Shown piece after piece: positions 17,169 to 25,844 of a stretch of 64,000 bases of DNA. The DNA comes from Planctomycetaceae bacterium (GTDB lineage Bacteria; Planctomycetota; Planctomycetia; Pirellulales; Pirellulaceae). How positions within the stretch are numbered: the stretch's first letter is position 1; every line of letters begins with the position of its first letter. The notes beneath the pieces were generated by a model. It saw only the letters and a program-made list of their open reading frames with translations, was not told the DNA's origin and made no database searches. A program made the translations under genes and the position numbers. The stretch is from positions 1 to 64,000 of the forward strand of contig JAHEBQ010000028.1 in the NCBI GenBank assembly GCA_024642205.1. Reading direction: 5' to 3'.

Positions 17169-18338
17169 TTAGAGCCAGCTCATCGGGTAATCCGGATCGT
17201 CCATCTCCATTGCCTGTCGTGTCAAGAACAGAGGCCGGTCGGTATCAAACATTACCGCCATCTCGTTGGTGAAATCCACCTCCATGCTTTTCATGATCGT
17301 GCCCGGATGCGGACCGTGAGGAATTCCGCCAGGATGAAGGGTGAAACTGCCGATTTCGACGCCCTTTCGGGAACTGAATTCGCCTTCGACATAAAACAGA
17401 ACTTCGTCTGCCTCAACGTTGCTATGCACGTAAGGAACTTTCACGGCTTTGGGGTGATGGTCCAAATAGCGCGGAGCAAAGGTGCAGATCACGAACCCGC
17501 GCATTTCGAATGTTTGCTGGTAAGGAGGTGGTAGATGGAGCGTGCCGGTCAACGGTTCAAAATCCCAGGCGTTGAAGGTATACGGGTAGAGAAACCCATC
17601 CCAACCCACAACGTCGAACGGGTTGTTGGCCATCACGACACGGGTCAAGCGATTTCCGTCCTTGATCAAGATCGAGGTCTCAACGTCTTCGTCGACGTGC
17701 TGGAGATCGACCGGGCTGTGAAAATCGCGCTCGTAATACGGAGATCCCAATAGCAGCTGGCCGTCTTCGTTGAGGTATTGTTTGGGAATTCGAACCGGGC
17801 CGTGGCTTTCGAGAATCAAGTGATCTTCCTGCGTGATGTCGTCACTGACCATCATATAGTTGCAGGTCCGTGGAATCACACAATAGTCACCTCGTCGATA
17901 AGGCAATCGGCCGTAGGTCGTCTGAATATAGCCACTTCCCTGGTGGATAAAGATAACTTCGTCCGCTGCGGCATTGCGATAGATTTCGGATTGCTGCCGT
18001 GCCGGCCGGACGCGGTACGCGGTCAAGTCCTGGTTGAACATCATGGGCACGCGGTCAACAATCGGGTCGCCACTCCGCTTGAAATTGCCCGTTTTGATAT
18101 GGTGGTGACGCAGTTCCTGGTCGGGAATCGCAGTCAAGTCAAGTTGGCCAACGGAGTGAGTGGAAACGACCCGAGTTGGCGGGCGGCGGTGATAGAGAAT
18201 GCTGTATACCCGATCAAAGCCCTGCGTTGTAACAACGTGTTCGTAGAACAATCCCTCGTTCAGATAGCTTTTACCACTGTTTTCAAACTGCATATGACGT
18301 TTGGGTGGAAGCTCACCGAGTCGGCGGTAGCTGGGCAT
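17169..18338 (-). CDS. hmgA: Homogentisate 1,2-dioxygenase
   Basis: Opens the ring of homogentisate to maleylacetoacetate in tyrosine/phenylalanine breakdown; non-heme Fe(II) enzyme. The 389-residue product begins MPSYRRLGELPPKRH, a typical start for the short bacterial form. The cupin core includes EVIFIHQGSGYIQTTYG, DVVGWDGFLYPYTFNAWDFE, YVHSNVEADEVLFYVEGEF (first His and Glu iron ligands) and GIPHGPHPG (second His ligand). An open frame continues upstream to 18470 but lacks similarity, so ATG 18338 was used. No fumarylacetoacetase or maleylacetoacetate isomerase gene is seen nearby. It is divergent to an SDR gene and upstream of a flavin reductase. Confidence 0.93.
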   Translation of the reverse strand: MPSYRRLGELPPKRHMQFENSGKSYLNEGLFYEHVVTTQGFDRVYSILYHRRPPTRVVSTHSVGQLDLTAIPDQELRHHHIKTGNFKRSGDPIVDRVPMMFNQDLTAYRVRPARQQSEIYRNAAADEVIFIHQGSGYIQTTYGRLPYRRGDYCVIPRTCNYMMVSDDITQEDHLILESHGPVRIPKQYLNEDGQLLLGSPYYERDFHSPVDLQHVDEDVETSILIKDGNRLTRVVMANNPFDVVGWDGFLYPYTFNAWDFEPLTGTLHLPPPYQQTFEMRGFVICTFAPRYLDHHPKAVKVPYVHSNVEADEVLFYVEGEFSSRKGVEIGSFTLHPGGIPHGPHPGTIMKSMEVDFTNEMAVMFDTDRPLFLTRQAMEMDDPDYPMSWL

Positions 18339-18574
18339 GGGTTTAACCGTTGATTGAGTTGACTCGAAACACGGGAAAGGCATCCCTTTCCAGGATGGAT
18401 CCGGGATCATGCCGGTGGACTGGCATGCGAAAGCTCGTCCCTCGTAAAACTTTATTCCTCTTGGCGGCAATTGGCAATTACTTTCGCCGGATGTAAGGTA
18501 ACAGAATACAGGATCGGAATCGATTCAAACGGTCACCGTCGCAAACCAAGTTCCAACTTGTGGACATCCAGTTT

Positions 18575-19300
18575 ATGGAAATTGACCCAACCAGTCGCCC
18601 CGTGTGCTTGATCACCGGAGGAAGCAGCGGAATTGGATTAGCAACAGCACAGCTTTTTGCCGGGCATGGTTATGACATTTCGATCTGCGGACGGCGTGAA
18701 GCGAAATTAAAGGAAGCCGGAAAACTCGTGTTTGACGCGAACCCGTCAATAAAATGCTTGACCGGTCAAGCTGATTTCGATGATGTCCGACAAGCCAAGT
18801 CGGTTGCCGAACGGACGATCGAGCAGTTTGGGCAAATCGATGTACTGGTCAATAACGCTGCCAATTCCCCTTTGGCGCCTTTTAGCGAAATTACCAGCGA
18901 GATGTTTGAGTCGACGATCAATGTCAATCTTCGAAGCCTGTTTTACCTGACGCAAATCGTCTGGAAGCAAATGCAACTTCAAGGGACAGGCGTCGTGGTT
19001 AATATCTCTTCGTTAGCCGCGGTTGACCCTTTTCCCGGATTCAGCCTGTATGGTGCCAGCAAGGCCTGGCTGGACTTGCTGACCCATGCCTTGGCGACCG
19101 AGGGTCAGGATGCGGGGTTAAGAGTATGTTCGATTCGACCCGGAGCGGTCGAGACTCCAATGTTGCGAAGGCTTTTTCCCGATTTCCCCGCCGCTCACTG
19201 CGTGCAACCTCGCGACATAGCCGAAGCCGTATGGGGATGTGTGAGCGATCCAGACCGCTATCCGAGCGGACAGGCGTTTGCGATTACCAAACAGTCGTGA
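18575..19300 (+). CDS. Short-chain dehydrogenase/reductase (SDR)
   Basis: A 241-residue classical SDR, an NAD(P)-dependent oxidoreductase. It has the dinucleotide loop TGGSSGIGLA near residue 15, the structural NNAA motif, the catalytic Ser in VVVNISSLAAV, the YGASK active-site Tyr-Lys near 155, and IRPGAVETPM after strand six. An Arg in CGRREAK after strand two suggests NADP preference. ATG 18575 was chosen over a GTG at 18560. It is divergent to hmgA and followed within ~50 bp by the pterin-synthase-like gene. Substrate unknown. Confidence 0.92.
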   Translation: MEIDPTSRPVCLITGGSSGIGLATAQLFAGHGYDISICGRREAKLKEAGKLVFDANPSIKCLTGQADFDDVRQAKSVAERTIEQFGQIDVLVNNAANSPLAPFSEITSEMFESTINVNLRSLFYLTQIVWKQMQLQGTGVVVNISSLAAVDPFPGFSLYGASKAWLDLLTHALATEGQDAGLRVCSIRPGAVETPMLRRLFPDFPAAHCVQPRDIAEAVWGCVSDPDRYPSGQAFAITKQS

Positions 19301-19353
19301 AGTTTGGGATGGGGAGTGACGGAATGGGGAAAACTGAAAAACCGAAAAACTGA

Positions 19354-20166
19354 ATGCTTCTATCTCGCGAAATCCGATTTGCACTCCTTACGTCCAGCCA
19401 ACCGGCTGAGACTCGGTTGGGAAACTCCTGGGCAGGTTGGCCGTCAACCAATCTCGTGGTTCCCCATTTGGTCCTCCGTTGCGTGATCGATGGGCAACCA
19501 GACCGATGCACGGGATATTTGTGCAATATCAAGACCATCGACGAACTGCTTCGCTCGATTGTCACCGGACCTCTGATCTCGGACAAGCGGGAACTTCAAT
19601 TTGCTGAAACAATCCTCCAAGCTGTTTTTGACGAATTACTGGCAAAATGGAATCACGATTCGACGATCGATTCCGTCACGCTTGCTCTTTCGCCGTATTT
19701 AAGGTATTCGATTGTTGCAGGAGAAAAAATGCACCCGACATCCGGTCCATTTTCCAAGGTCCAACTCACCCAGCAGTTTGAGTTTTCCGCGGCCCATCGA
19801 CTGCACTGCAGCGGGCTTTCAGATGACGAAAATCGGCAACTGTTCGGAAAATGTAATAACCCGGCTGGTCATGGTCACAACTACGTCGTGGAGGTCACCG
19901 TTTCCAATCAACTCGAATCTGACCGGGGTATCGTGATTGAACTGGGAAAATTTGAATCCATTGTGAAACGTCTGGTGATTGATCGACTGGACCACAAACA
20001 CCTCAATCAGGACGTCGAGTACTTTGTCGATGTCAACCCATCGGTCGAAAACATCGCGATTGCAGTTTTTGACTGGCTCTCGGGCCAATTCGGTGAAGCA
20101 AAACTTGAACGTGTGAAAATCTACGAAACGCCCAAAACATGGGCGGAGTATTCTGGCGACCGCTGA
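19354..20166 (+). CDS. Tandem 6-pyruvoyl-tetrahydropterin synthase / QueD-like protein
   Basis: A 270-residue protein made of two PTPS-like halves. The C-terminal half (about 130-270) is a full 6-carboxy/6-pyruvoyl-tetrahydropterin synthase with FSAAHRLHCSG and KCNNPAGHGHNY (Zn histidines and the catalytic Cys), IDRLDHKHLN and YETPKTWAEY. The N-terminal half (about 35-120) matches its second part in pattern (RCTGYLCNIKTIDELLRSIV against SDRGIVIELGKFESIVKRLV; FAETILQAVFDELL against VENIAIAVFDWLS) but lacks the Zn and catalytic residues. PTPS family proteins make preQ0/queuosine precursors or tetrahydropterins. The stop is 36 bp from the convergent HAD-Nudix stop. Which pterin product is made cannot be decided here. 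Confidence 0.85.
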   Translation: MLLSREIRFALLTSSQPAETRLGNSWAGWPSTNLVVPHLVLRCVIDGQPDRCTGYLCNIKTIDELLRSIVTGPLISDKRELQFAETILQAVFDELLAKWNHDSTIDSVTLALSPYLRYSIVAGEKMHPTSGPFSKVQLTQQFEFSAAHRLHCSGLSDDENRQLFGKCNNPAGHGHNYVVEVTVSNQLESDRGIVIELGKFESIVKRLVIDRLDHKHLNQDVEYFVDVNPSVENIAIAVFDWLSGQFGEAKLERVKIYETPKTWAEYSGDR

Positions 20167-20202
20167 ACATACCTCACCACCGGCCGGCGAGTTGGGGCAG
20201 CC

Positions 20203-21555
20203 CTATGTCGATTGCAGCCGGCCGGCGAATTCGGACCACGCCGAATAGATCGCACGGGCAGTAGGAACGAAACCTGTGTTGCTGGTCATCGCCGCATTCA
20301 ACGAACGGACATTGAGTAGCGAGAAACTTGAATACTCGCTTGATTTCAACCTGTTCAAGTCGATTTCGATCCCGAGTTCAACAAGGAGAGCGAGGTCATA
20401 GATGCCGTGTATTGGGTCGAAAATCAATCCAATGGGGAACATCCTGCTTATGCAGGAGGCCGGGATTCCCGTTTCTTCGTCCAATTCAACGACCAGCTGT
20501 TCCTTGTATCGATCGCCTGTTATTCGTTCGGCGCTGATTCCACCGGAGGGCACGAATTCCAGTAATCCAGGGTACTCCGTTACATGGTTGCTTCGTTTTC
20601 CAATCAGGACGTTCTGGTTTTTGTCAACGACGATTCCGCTGACGGCCAATGGGTGGACACAGTTCAAACTGCAATCTTGCAACTGGGCAATGACATACTT
20701 GTATTGAGAAACGAAGCTCTTGATGACGATCGTGTCATCCGCTGTGACATGATGTGCCGCGTAACATGCGATTTGACCATTGAATAACGTCGGGTTTTTT
20801 CTCGATTCTGAATGCCAAATCCTGTCCACATCGGCCTGGACCGCATCTGTCAAATTGACATTGATTGAACTCGATTCGATTTTGACATTCGCGCAGGTCG
20901 AAATGAGTAGTGGTTCGTTTGCCTTTGGTCCAACGATCTTTTCAATGTCGCGAAGTTCACGAACGACCAACGACGCTTGGGGGTGGCTGACTGGAATTTG
21001 TGGTGAGAAAAACACGGTGATCAATCCAGCAGACCTGGCCGCCAACAAGCCATTGGACGAGTCTTCGACAACAAAACAGCGATTGGTCTTAAAGTGATTT
21101 TTCACCAGGTTGTAGATGTCCGGTGACGGCTTCGCGTTCTGAACATCGTCTCCCGATACGATCAGTTCGAAAAACCGCTCAAGTTCAAACCGGTTCAGGA
21201 CGACGTCAATATTCCTGCGGCTGGATGAACTTGCCAACGCGATTCTCGCGTCATGTAATTGCAGAAACGCCAGAATGGATTGGGCTCCCGGCATCAACTC
21301 GACGTCTGCGTACAGGGAGTCGAATTTTTTCTGAAAAAGCGCGATTAGCTCGGATTCGCTGCAGGGCAGTCGATGCACCCCGGTCAAGTGCTTGGCGATC
21401 TCTTCGACATTCTTGCCATTGAGAAAATCAAACTCCTGTGTTGTGCCGGTCGCGCCAAACATCTGCAGGATGTCCGAATAGAATGTGTACAGAGTCTCGA
21501 TGGTATCGACCAGCACACCGTCCAGATCAAACGCCAGGAAAAGCTGGTTTTTCAA
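20203..21555 (-). CDS. HAD phosphatase - Nudix hydrolase fusion
   Basis: About 450 residues with two catalytic domains. The N-terminal half is a HAD of the beta-phosphoglucomutase type: FDLDGVLVDT near residue 10, ALASSSSRRNID near 105, KPSPDIYN with the motif III Lys, and VVEDSSNGLLAA for motif IV. The C-terminal half (about 300-440) is a Nudix domain with SGIVVDKNQNVLIGKRS, a glycine pair in VPSGGIS, and VELDEETGI as the core of the Nudix box (Val replaces the usual Arg before the first Glu). The start is TTG at 21555, overlapping the upstream methyltransferase stop (TTGA), so translation is coupled; a longer frame inside that gene is not family-like. Roles in housecleaning of nucleotide-sugars or phosphosugars are possible but inferred. 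Confidence 0.83.
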   Translation of the reverse strand: MKNQLFLAFDLDGVLVDTIETLYTFYSDILQMFGATGTTQEFDFLNGKNVEEIAKHLTGVHRLPCSESELIALFQKKFDSLYADVELMPGAQSILAFLQLHDARIALASSSSRRNIDVVLNRFELERFFELIVSGDDVQNAKPSPDIYNLVKNHFKTNRCFVVEDSSNGLLAARSAGLITVFFSPQIPVSHPQASLVVRELRDIEKIVGPKANEPLLISTCANVKIESSSINVNLTDAVQADVDRIWHSESRKNPTLFNGQIACYAAHHVTADDTIVIKSFVSQYKYVIAQLQDCSLNCVHPLAVSGIVVDKNQNVLIGKRSNHVTEYPGLLEFVPSGGISAERITGDRYKEQLVVELDEETGIPASCISRMFPIGLIFDPIHGIYDLALLVELGIEIDLNRLKSSEYSSFSLLNVRSLNAAMTSNTGFVPTARAIYSAWSEFAGRLQST

Positions 21556-22382
21556 CGTGACGGGTCCCGCTTGAACACGTAGAGTCGATTTTGTCCAAAG
21601 GCGCCGAACTGGCCGCTCAATTCGCTTTCGTTGGCCATCAGTAACTGCGCAGTGGCCCGGACAAGCGGGTGATCGTAATCGGTATTTCCGTCGTTGATCA
21701 TGGGAACCAGGACATACAAAACGATGTCGTGCAGACTGGCAAAATCCTTGCATTCGACAAGCGTCAGCTGTTTTCTGGCATGTTCAAGAAAAGCCGGTTC
21801 GTCGATGAACAAATTGAATTTGTCCGGTGTCCGTTCCTCAAGTCCAGCGAGTTGTCTGAGTTTGTTCTGTTGCTCGTACGTCTGTCTGACATTCTCAATC
21901 AGCACGACGTATCCGCCCAATGATGTCTTGGCAATGAGTTGGTCCAAAGCTGCTTTCTGCAGGTCGATGGTGTTCAAATTGATGATGCATCGATTGGAAA
22001 AAACGATGTCGAAATCGCTTGCGAGGCACGTGTTGTCTTCCAATTCGAGAATGTTGCCTACAAGAAAATCTATTTCTTGGTATCTGTCATCCGAATGTTT
22101 TAGCTTGTTGGCATTGGCGATCATCTCAGGAACGAAATCGACACCGGTGAATTTGAAATGAGGGATGAGCTGAGACAGGCCGAAACAGTTATGACCGTTC
22201 CCGCAACCGACTTCCAGCACGGCACCCTCAGGCTTCGAAAACACCGACGTTCGTTTGAATGCGCGATAGAATTCGGCGATCTCCAGGTCTTTGATGGTTC
22301 TCGTTTTGGTAGTCGCGCGAAGATCTCCTTCAAACTGCTGTGCCCATCCAGTCCAGTGTTTCTTGATTTCATTCAACTGCAT
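21552..22382 (-). CDS. Class I SAM-dependent methyltransferase
   Basis: A 276-residue cytoplasmic methyltransferase. Motif I is VLEVGCGNGHNCFGLS near residue 58; an acidic strand-two end follows (FTGVDFVPEMI), then FDIVFSNRCIINL (motif IV region) and GGYVVLIENVRQ. The C-terminal ~90 residues do not match a named family I recognise. ATG 22382 has AGGA 8 bases upstream. It is coupled by a 4-bp overlap to the HAD-Nudix gene, suggesting a joint pathway acting on an activated or phosphorylated metabolite (inference). coaD lies 85 bp upstream on the same strand. Confidence 0.87.
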   Translation of the reverse strand: MQLNEIKKHWTGWAQQFEGDLRATTKTRTIKDLEIAEFYRAFKRTSVFSKPEGAVLEVGCGNGHNCFGLSQLIPHFKFTGVDFVPEMIANANKLKHSDDRYQEIDFLVGNILELEDNTCLASDFDIVFSNRCIINLNTIDLQKAALDQLIAKTSLGGYVVLIENVRQTYEQQNKLRQLAGLEERTPDKFNLFIDEPAFLEHARKQLTLVECKDFASLHDIVLYVLVPMINDGNTDYDHPLVRATAQLLMANESELSGQFGAFGQNRLYVFKRDPSR

Positions 22383-22467
22383 CGAGTCATTCCTGTTATC
22401 GAGGCATTCCAATCCCGGGAATGCCGTGTTCGCTGTTTTGATTCCATTTCGTGTTTGTCGCTTCGGA

Positions 22468-22953
22468 CTAGGTTTTCAACTTTCTTCGCAAGTCAGGAAT
22501 AATCGCCACGGGAACAAAGCGAGCCAGTTGTTCATCGTCGGCCAGCGGCGTAACTTGCTTGATCAGCGTACTCGAAACGTGGGAGTATTCGCCGTCGGCC
22601 ATCAGAAACACGGTTTCCAGTGTGTCATCGAGCGCCCGGTTGGCCATCATCATGGTGAACTCCGCGGCAATATCGGTTAACGGACGAACGCCGCGAATCA
22701 TGACTTTGGAGTTGCATTTTTTTACGAAGTTGACGGCCAGTCCTTCAAACGATCTGACCTCGACATTGTGCAAATGAGACGTGACTCGGCGAACCAGTTC
22801 GATTCGCTCGTCTGGTTCAAAGAGACCGGTTTTTTCAATGTTGAGCCCGATTCCAATCACCAGGCGCTCCACCAGGCGACTGCTGCGTTCGATTACGTTC
22901 AAATGTCCCAGCGTAATGGGATCGAACGAACCGGTATAAACCGCGGTCTTCAT
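22468..22953 (-). CDS. coaD: Pantetheine-phosphate adenylyltransferase
   Basis: Joins 4'-phosphopantetheine and ATP to give dephospho-CoA, the penultimate step in coenzyme A synthesis. The 161-residue length is typical. Motifs: AVYTGSFDPITLGHLNVI at the N-terminus (T/HxGH nucleotidyl-transferase signature), KVMIRGVRPLTDIAAEF near residue 85 and YSHVSSTLIKQV near 125 (the ISSS-K equivalent). The start is ATG 22953. First gene of a possible leftward unit coaD - methyltransferase - HAD-Nudix. Confidence 0.96.
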   Translation of the reverse strand: MKTAVYTGSFDPITLGHLNVIERSSRLVERLVIGIGLNIEKTGLFEPDERIELVRRVTSHLHNVEVRSFEGLAVNFVKKCNSKVMIRGVRPLTDIAAEFTMMMANRALDDTLETVFLMADGEYSHVSSTLIKQVTPLADDEQLARFVPVAIIPDLRRKLKT

Positions 22954-23480
22954 CTGGTTTTTGTCCTCTGGGATGCAGATAATCGGGCAGGAACGGCAGT
23001 TGAAATGATGTTCCCGACGGGCTGAATTGTACCGAAAACAAGTTACTCACATGTACATTGTCAGAGGCCTCAGGCGACGAAGAATTGCAAAAAATCAAAT
23101 TTCTGCTGGCGAAGGATCAGCAATTCGGGTGGTAAACGGATAGATTGGGCCTGTTTAACGAAGAATAATTGTTCCCGGGTGGACGAAGATACTCGCGGCA
23201 ATTGTCGAGAAACACTGGAAAAAATGCTACAAGCCCACTTCAAGGTCGAGGGCTACTCCAGATAATCGGAATGGTCGATACAAGAAACTGGCTTCATTCG
23301 ATTCTCTTGGCTTAGCCATCGTGACACGAACTAATGGCCAATTATACTAGCGTAGATGTTCATTTTTCGTGACAGACATCCCATGTCGATTGAGAATGGG
23401 ATGTTTAATTTTTGGCGACCAGCGGATGGCAGTTTGTCGTGCCGTCCGAAATCGTGACCGCAACATTGAGGATATCTTCT
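22954..23480. other. Gene-poor spacer upstream of coaD
   Basis: About 530 bases between the coaD start and a small membrane-protein gene. Short open frames here lack ribosome-binding sites and family similarity. It should hold the coaD promoter and the promoter of the small gene; nothing else was recognised. Confidence 0.35.
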
Positions 23481-23684
23481 GTGCAGAAGGGGCTTTGCAT
23501 CGCCGCGCTAACGATCGCAGTTATCGTTTTCGCCTTGTTCCTTGCGGACCTGATTTTGGGTCTTGCCGGCCAGAATCAGATGGCGCCGTTCAAATACGCG
23601 AACATGTATATCGATATCGTATTTGTGGTTTGCTCGCTGGGTCTGGCTGTCATGAGCTGGTTTACGCTGCGCGAACAGGTTTGA
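23481..23684 (+). CDS. Small two-helix membrane protein
   Basis: A 67-residue hydrophobic protein starting at GTG 23481, with GAGG 8 bases upstream. Two predicted transmembrane helices: LCIAALTIAVIVFALFLADL (near residues 5-24) and YIDIVFVVCSLGLAVMSWFT (near 42-61), joined by a ~16-residue loop, with a charged end LREQV. This two-helix layout and the strong start site support a real small gene. An in-frame extension to 23412 has no start signal. I do not recognise the family; it could be an accessory inner-membrane subunit. Confidence 0.6.
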   Translation: MQKGLCIAALTIAVIVFALFLADLILGLAGQNQMAPFKYANMYIDIVFVVCSLGLAVMSWFTLREQV

Positions 23685-24474
23685 GATTTCCGGGTTCAGC
23701 AGATCGCGTTTTCCCAGTCGATTTCCGGCAACCGAGACAGTCATTTGGGATGATCGCCGTCGACGTGGTCTCGCGTCAATCTGCTTGTCATATTCGCCGG
23801 CATTTTCATGGTTGTCGTCATCGACGCATGGTTGGTCGCCCCTGTTTCAATTCGTTGGCCTGTCGTTCTGAGGCAGCGACCTGAATTCGATTGTTCTTTG
23901 TCGGTCTTTAGATTGACGGTACACTCACCGAAATGACATCAACAGAACGTTTACTGAAACCGTTGTGAGTAGAATTCCGTACCCAATGCGTGATCCCGAT
24001 CGCGCGGGACTTGGTCCGGTGCCAGGTATTTGTCGACTGAGTGTTCCGGTTCTGGCCTTCGGACAACATCGACTCCGTATATCAAGGCGGCGTGCAACCT
24101 GATAATGCTGTAGATTGACAACGATTATTTGCCGATTGACCAGCGGTAGAAAATCCCGGCCCGTGCGTCAAGGTCTCCGGTCCCATCATTGATTCGGAAC
24201 CTCGACAATTTCAATTCAAACAACAGCCGGTGGCAGGAAACCGGCAGTACCGAGCGGCGTCGGAGTCCGGTAAGATAAACCTCGATTCTACCGGGTTGCC
24301 AGACCCTGCGTCTTCCACTCGTTGGTTTGCGAGCAAGCCGACAACCGGGGGCAGGTGGTCACGTGATCCGTTGCCGATTCCAGTCGGGCTCAATGCCGGG
24401 TGTTTGAGTGCTTGCAGTAAGACGTCGGTGTTGTTGATCGTTTCAAATTCAATCATTCGAAATCGAGCGCAGCC
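23685..24474. other. Long gene-poor region
   Basis: About 790 bases without a convincing gene. One frame near 23775-23930 encodes a single hydrophobic stretch (LLVIFAGIFMVVVIDAWLV) but has no start codon or ribosome-binding site before it, so it may be a decayed membrane-protein gene. The rest probably serves as leader and promoter for the oxidoreductase at 24475. Confidence 0.4.
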
Positions 24475-25797
24475 ATGTCCAAAGAAATTTCTCGCCGTGA
24501 ATTTACCAAAGCCAGTGCCGCCGCGACCGTTGCCGCGTCCTGGCCAGGGTCGGCTCGCGCCAATGTTGCGGGTAGAACGGTAAGCGATTCGGTGCGAGTT
24601 GGGTTTGTTGGAGTGGGGAATCGGGGATCACAATTGATGGCCGCTTTCGCCGAACACAAAGACTGCAAGTTTGTCGGCGTGGCGGACGCGTATCGACCTT
24701 ACCTGGATCGGGCCCGGAAAGACTACGGGGCCGAACTGGTGGCGGTCGAGGACTATCGAGCGTTGCTGGATCGAAATGACATTGATGCGATCATCATCGC
24801 GACGCCGGATCACTGGCACGCGCTTCAGTCCATCACGGCCATGTCGGCAGGCAAGGATGTCTATGTGGAGAAACCGCTCAGCGCGACGATTCATGAAGGC
24901 CGCCAAATGGTCGCCGCGGCGGAAAAATTCAACCGGATTTCACAAGTCGGCCTGCATCGTCGATCGATGGAAGTTTATCATCAGCTGGCGGATTTCATCC
25001 GTTCGGACAAACTCGGGAAAATCACCGTCTCACGAGCCTACCGCCTGAACAACATGTACCCCGACGGGATTGGAAAACTCCCACCCGTGGCACCACCGGC
25101 TGACTTGAACTGGGATCTGTGGCTCGGTCCCCGACCCAAACAGGCTTACCAGGACAACATCGCTCCGTACAAATTTCGCTGGTGGCAGCGGTTTTCTTCT
25201 CAAATGGGCAACTGGGGCGTGCATTATTTCGATATGATCCGGTGGATGCTCGGTGAGCGGGCGCCCGTTTCCGTGGTGTCGATAGGTGGTCGTTTCGCGG
25301 TCGACGACGATCGAACCATTCCCGATACCGCCGAAGCGATATTTGAGCTGCCCGGTGGTTCGTTGCTGGTATTCGGACAATATGAAGCATCCAGCAATCC
25401 TGCCCTGGCATACGGTGAAGTCGAGTTCCGGGGAACCCAGGGCACGATTTACTCTTCGTCCAATGGATTCAAGGTGCTGACGGAAAATCCGGGGCAGTTT
25501 CAAGCCCAGGGTGTCCGTGGTGAAGAATCGGAAGTAGAAATCAACGAACCGAACAACGTTGCGACCGCAAATCACGCGAGGAATTTTCTGGACAGTGTAA
25601 AGTCCCGTAAGCAAGCGCGTTGCCCGATGCTTGAAGGGCACCGCTCAACCACGTTTGCGCACCTGGCGAATATTTCGCTGGCCACGAAATCCAGGCTGGA
25701 TTGGGATGCGGAACAGGAACGGTTCAAAGACAACGAAGACGCAAACCAGATGTTGCATTACGAGTATCGAAAAGGTTTTGAGTTGCCGGAATTCTAG
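24475..25797 (+). CDS. Gfo/Idh/MocA family oxidoreductase with twin-arginine-like leader
   Basis: A 440-residue NAD(P)-dependent sugar or inositol oxidoreductase of the type abundant in planctomycetes. The leader SRREFTKASAAATVAASWPG fits a twin-arginine signal, so it is probably exported folded with its cofactor. The Rossmann loop is VGFVGVGNRGSQLM near residue 45; IIATPDHWHALQ and the conserved EKP of DVYVEKPLSATIHEG follow. The C-terminal domain includes WRQ-like RWWQRFSSQMGNWGVHYFDM. It ends 47 bp before the convergent threonine-dehydratase-like gene. Substrate unknown; a relative at 36844 shares the layout but is not a close copy. Confidence 0.92.
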   Translation: MSKEISRREFTKASAAATVAASWPGSARANVAGRTVSDSVRVGFVGVGNRGSQLMAAFAEHKDCKFVGVADAYRPYLDRARKDYGAELVAVEDYRALLDRNDIDAIIIATPDHWHALQSITAMSAGKDVYVEKPLSATIHEGRQMVAAAEKFNRISQVGLHRRSMEVYHQLADFIRSDKLGKITVSRAYRLNNMYPDGIGKLPPVAPPADLNWDLWLGPRPKQAYQDNIAPYKFRWWQRFSSQMGNWGVHYFDMIRWMLGERAPVSVVSIGGRFAVDDDRTIPDTAEAIFELPGGSLLVFGQYEASSNPALAYGEVEFRGTQGTIYSSSNGFKVLTENPGQFQAQGVRGEESEVEINEPNNVATANHARNFLDSVKSRKQARCPMLEGHRSTTFAHLANISLATKSRLDWDAEQERFKDNEDANQMLHYEYRKGFELPEF

Positions 25798-25844
25798 CCA
25801 ATGGATTTCGTGGCTGCCCAGTGAGGCGTTTTCTCGCGAGGGCT

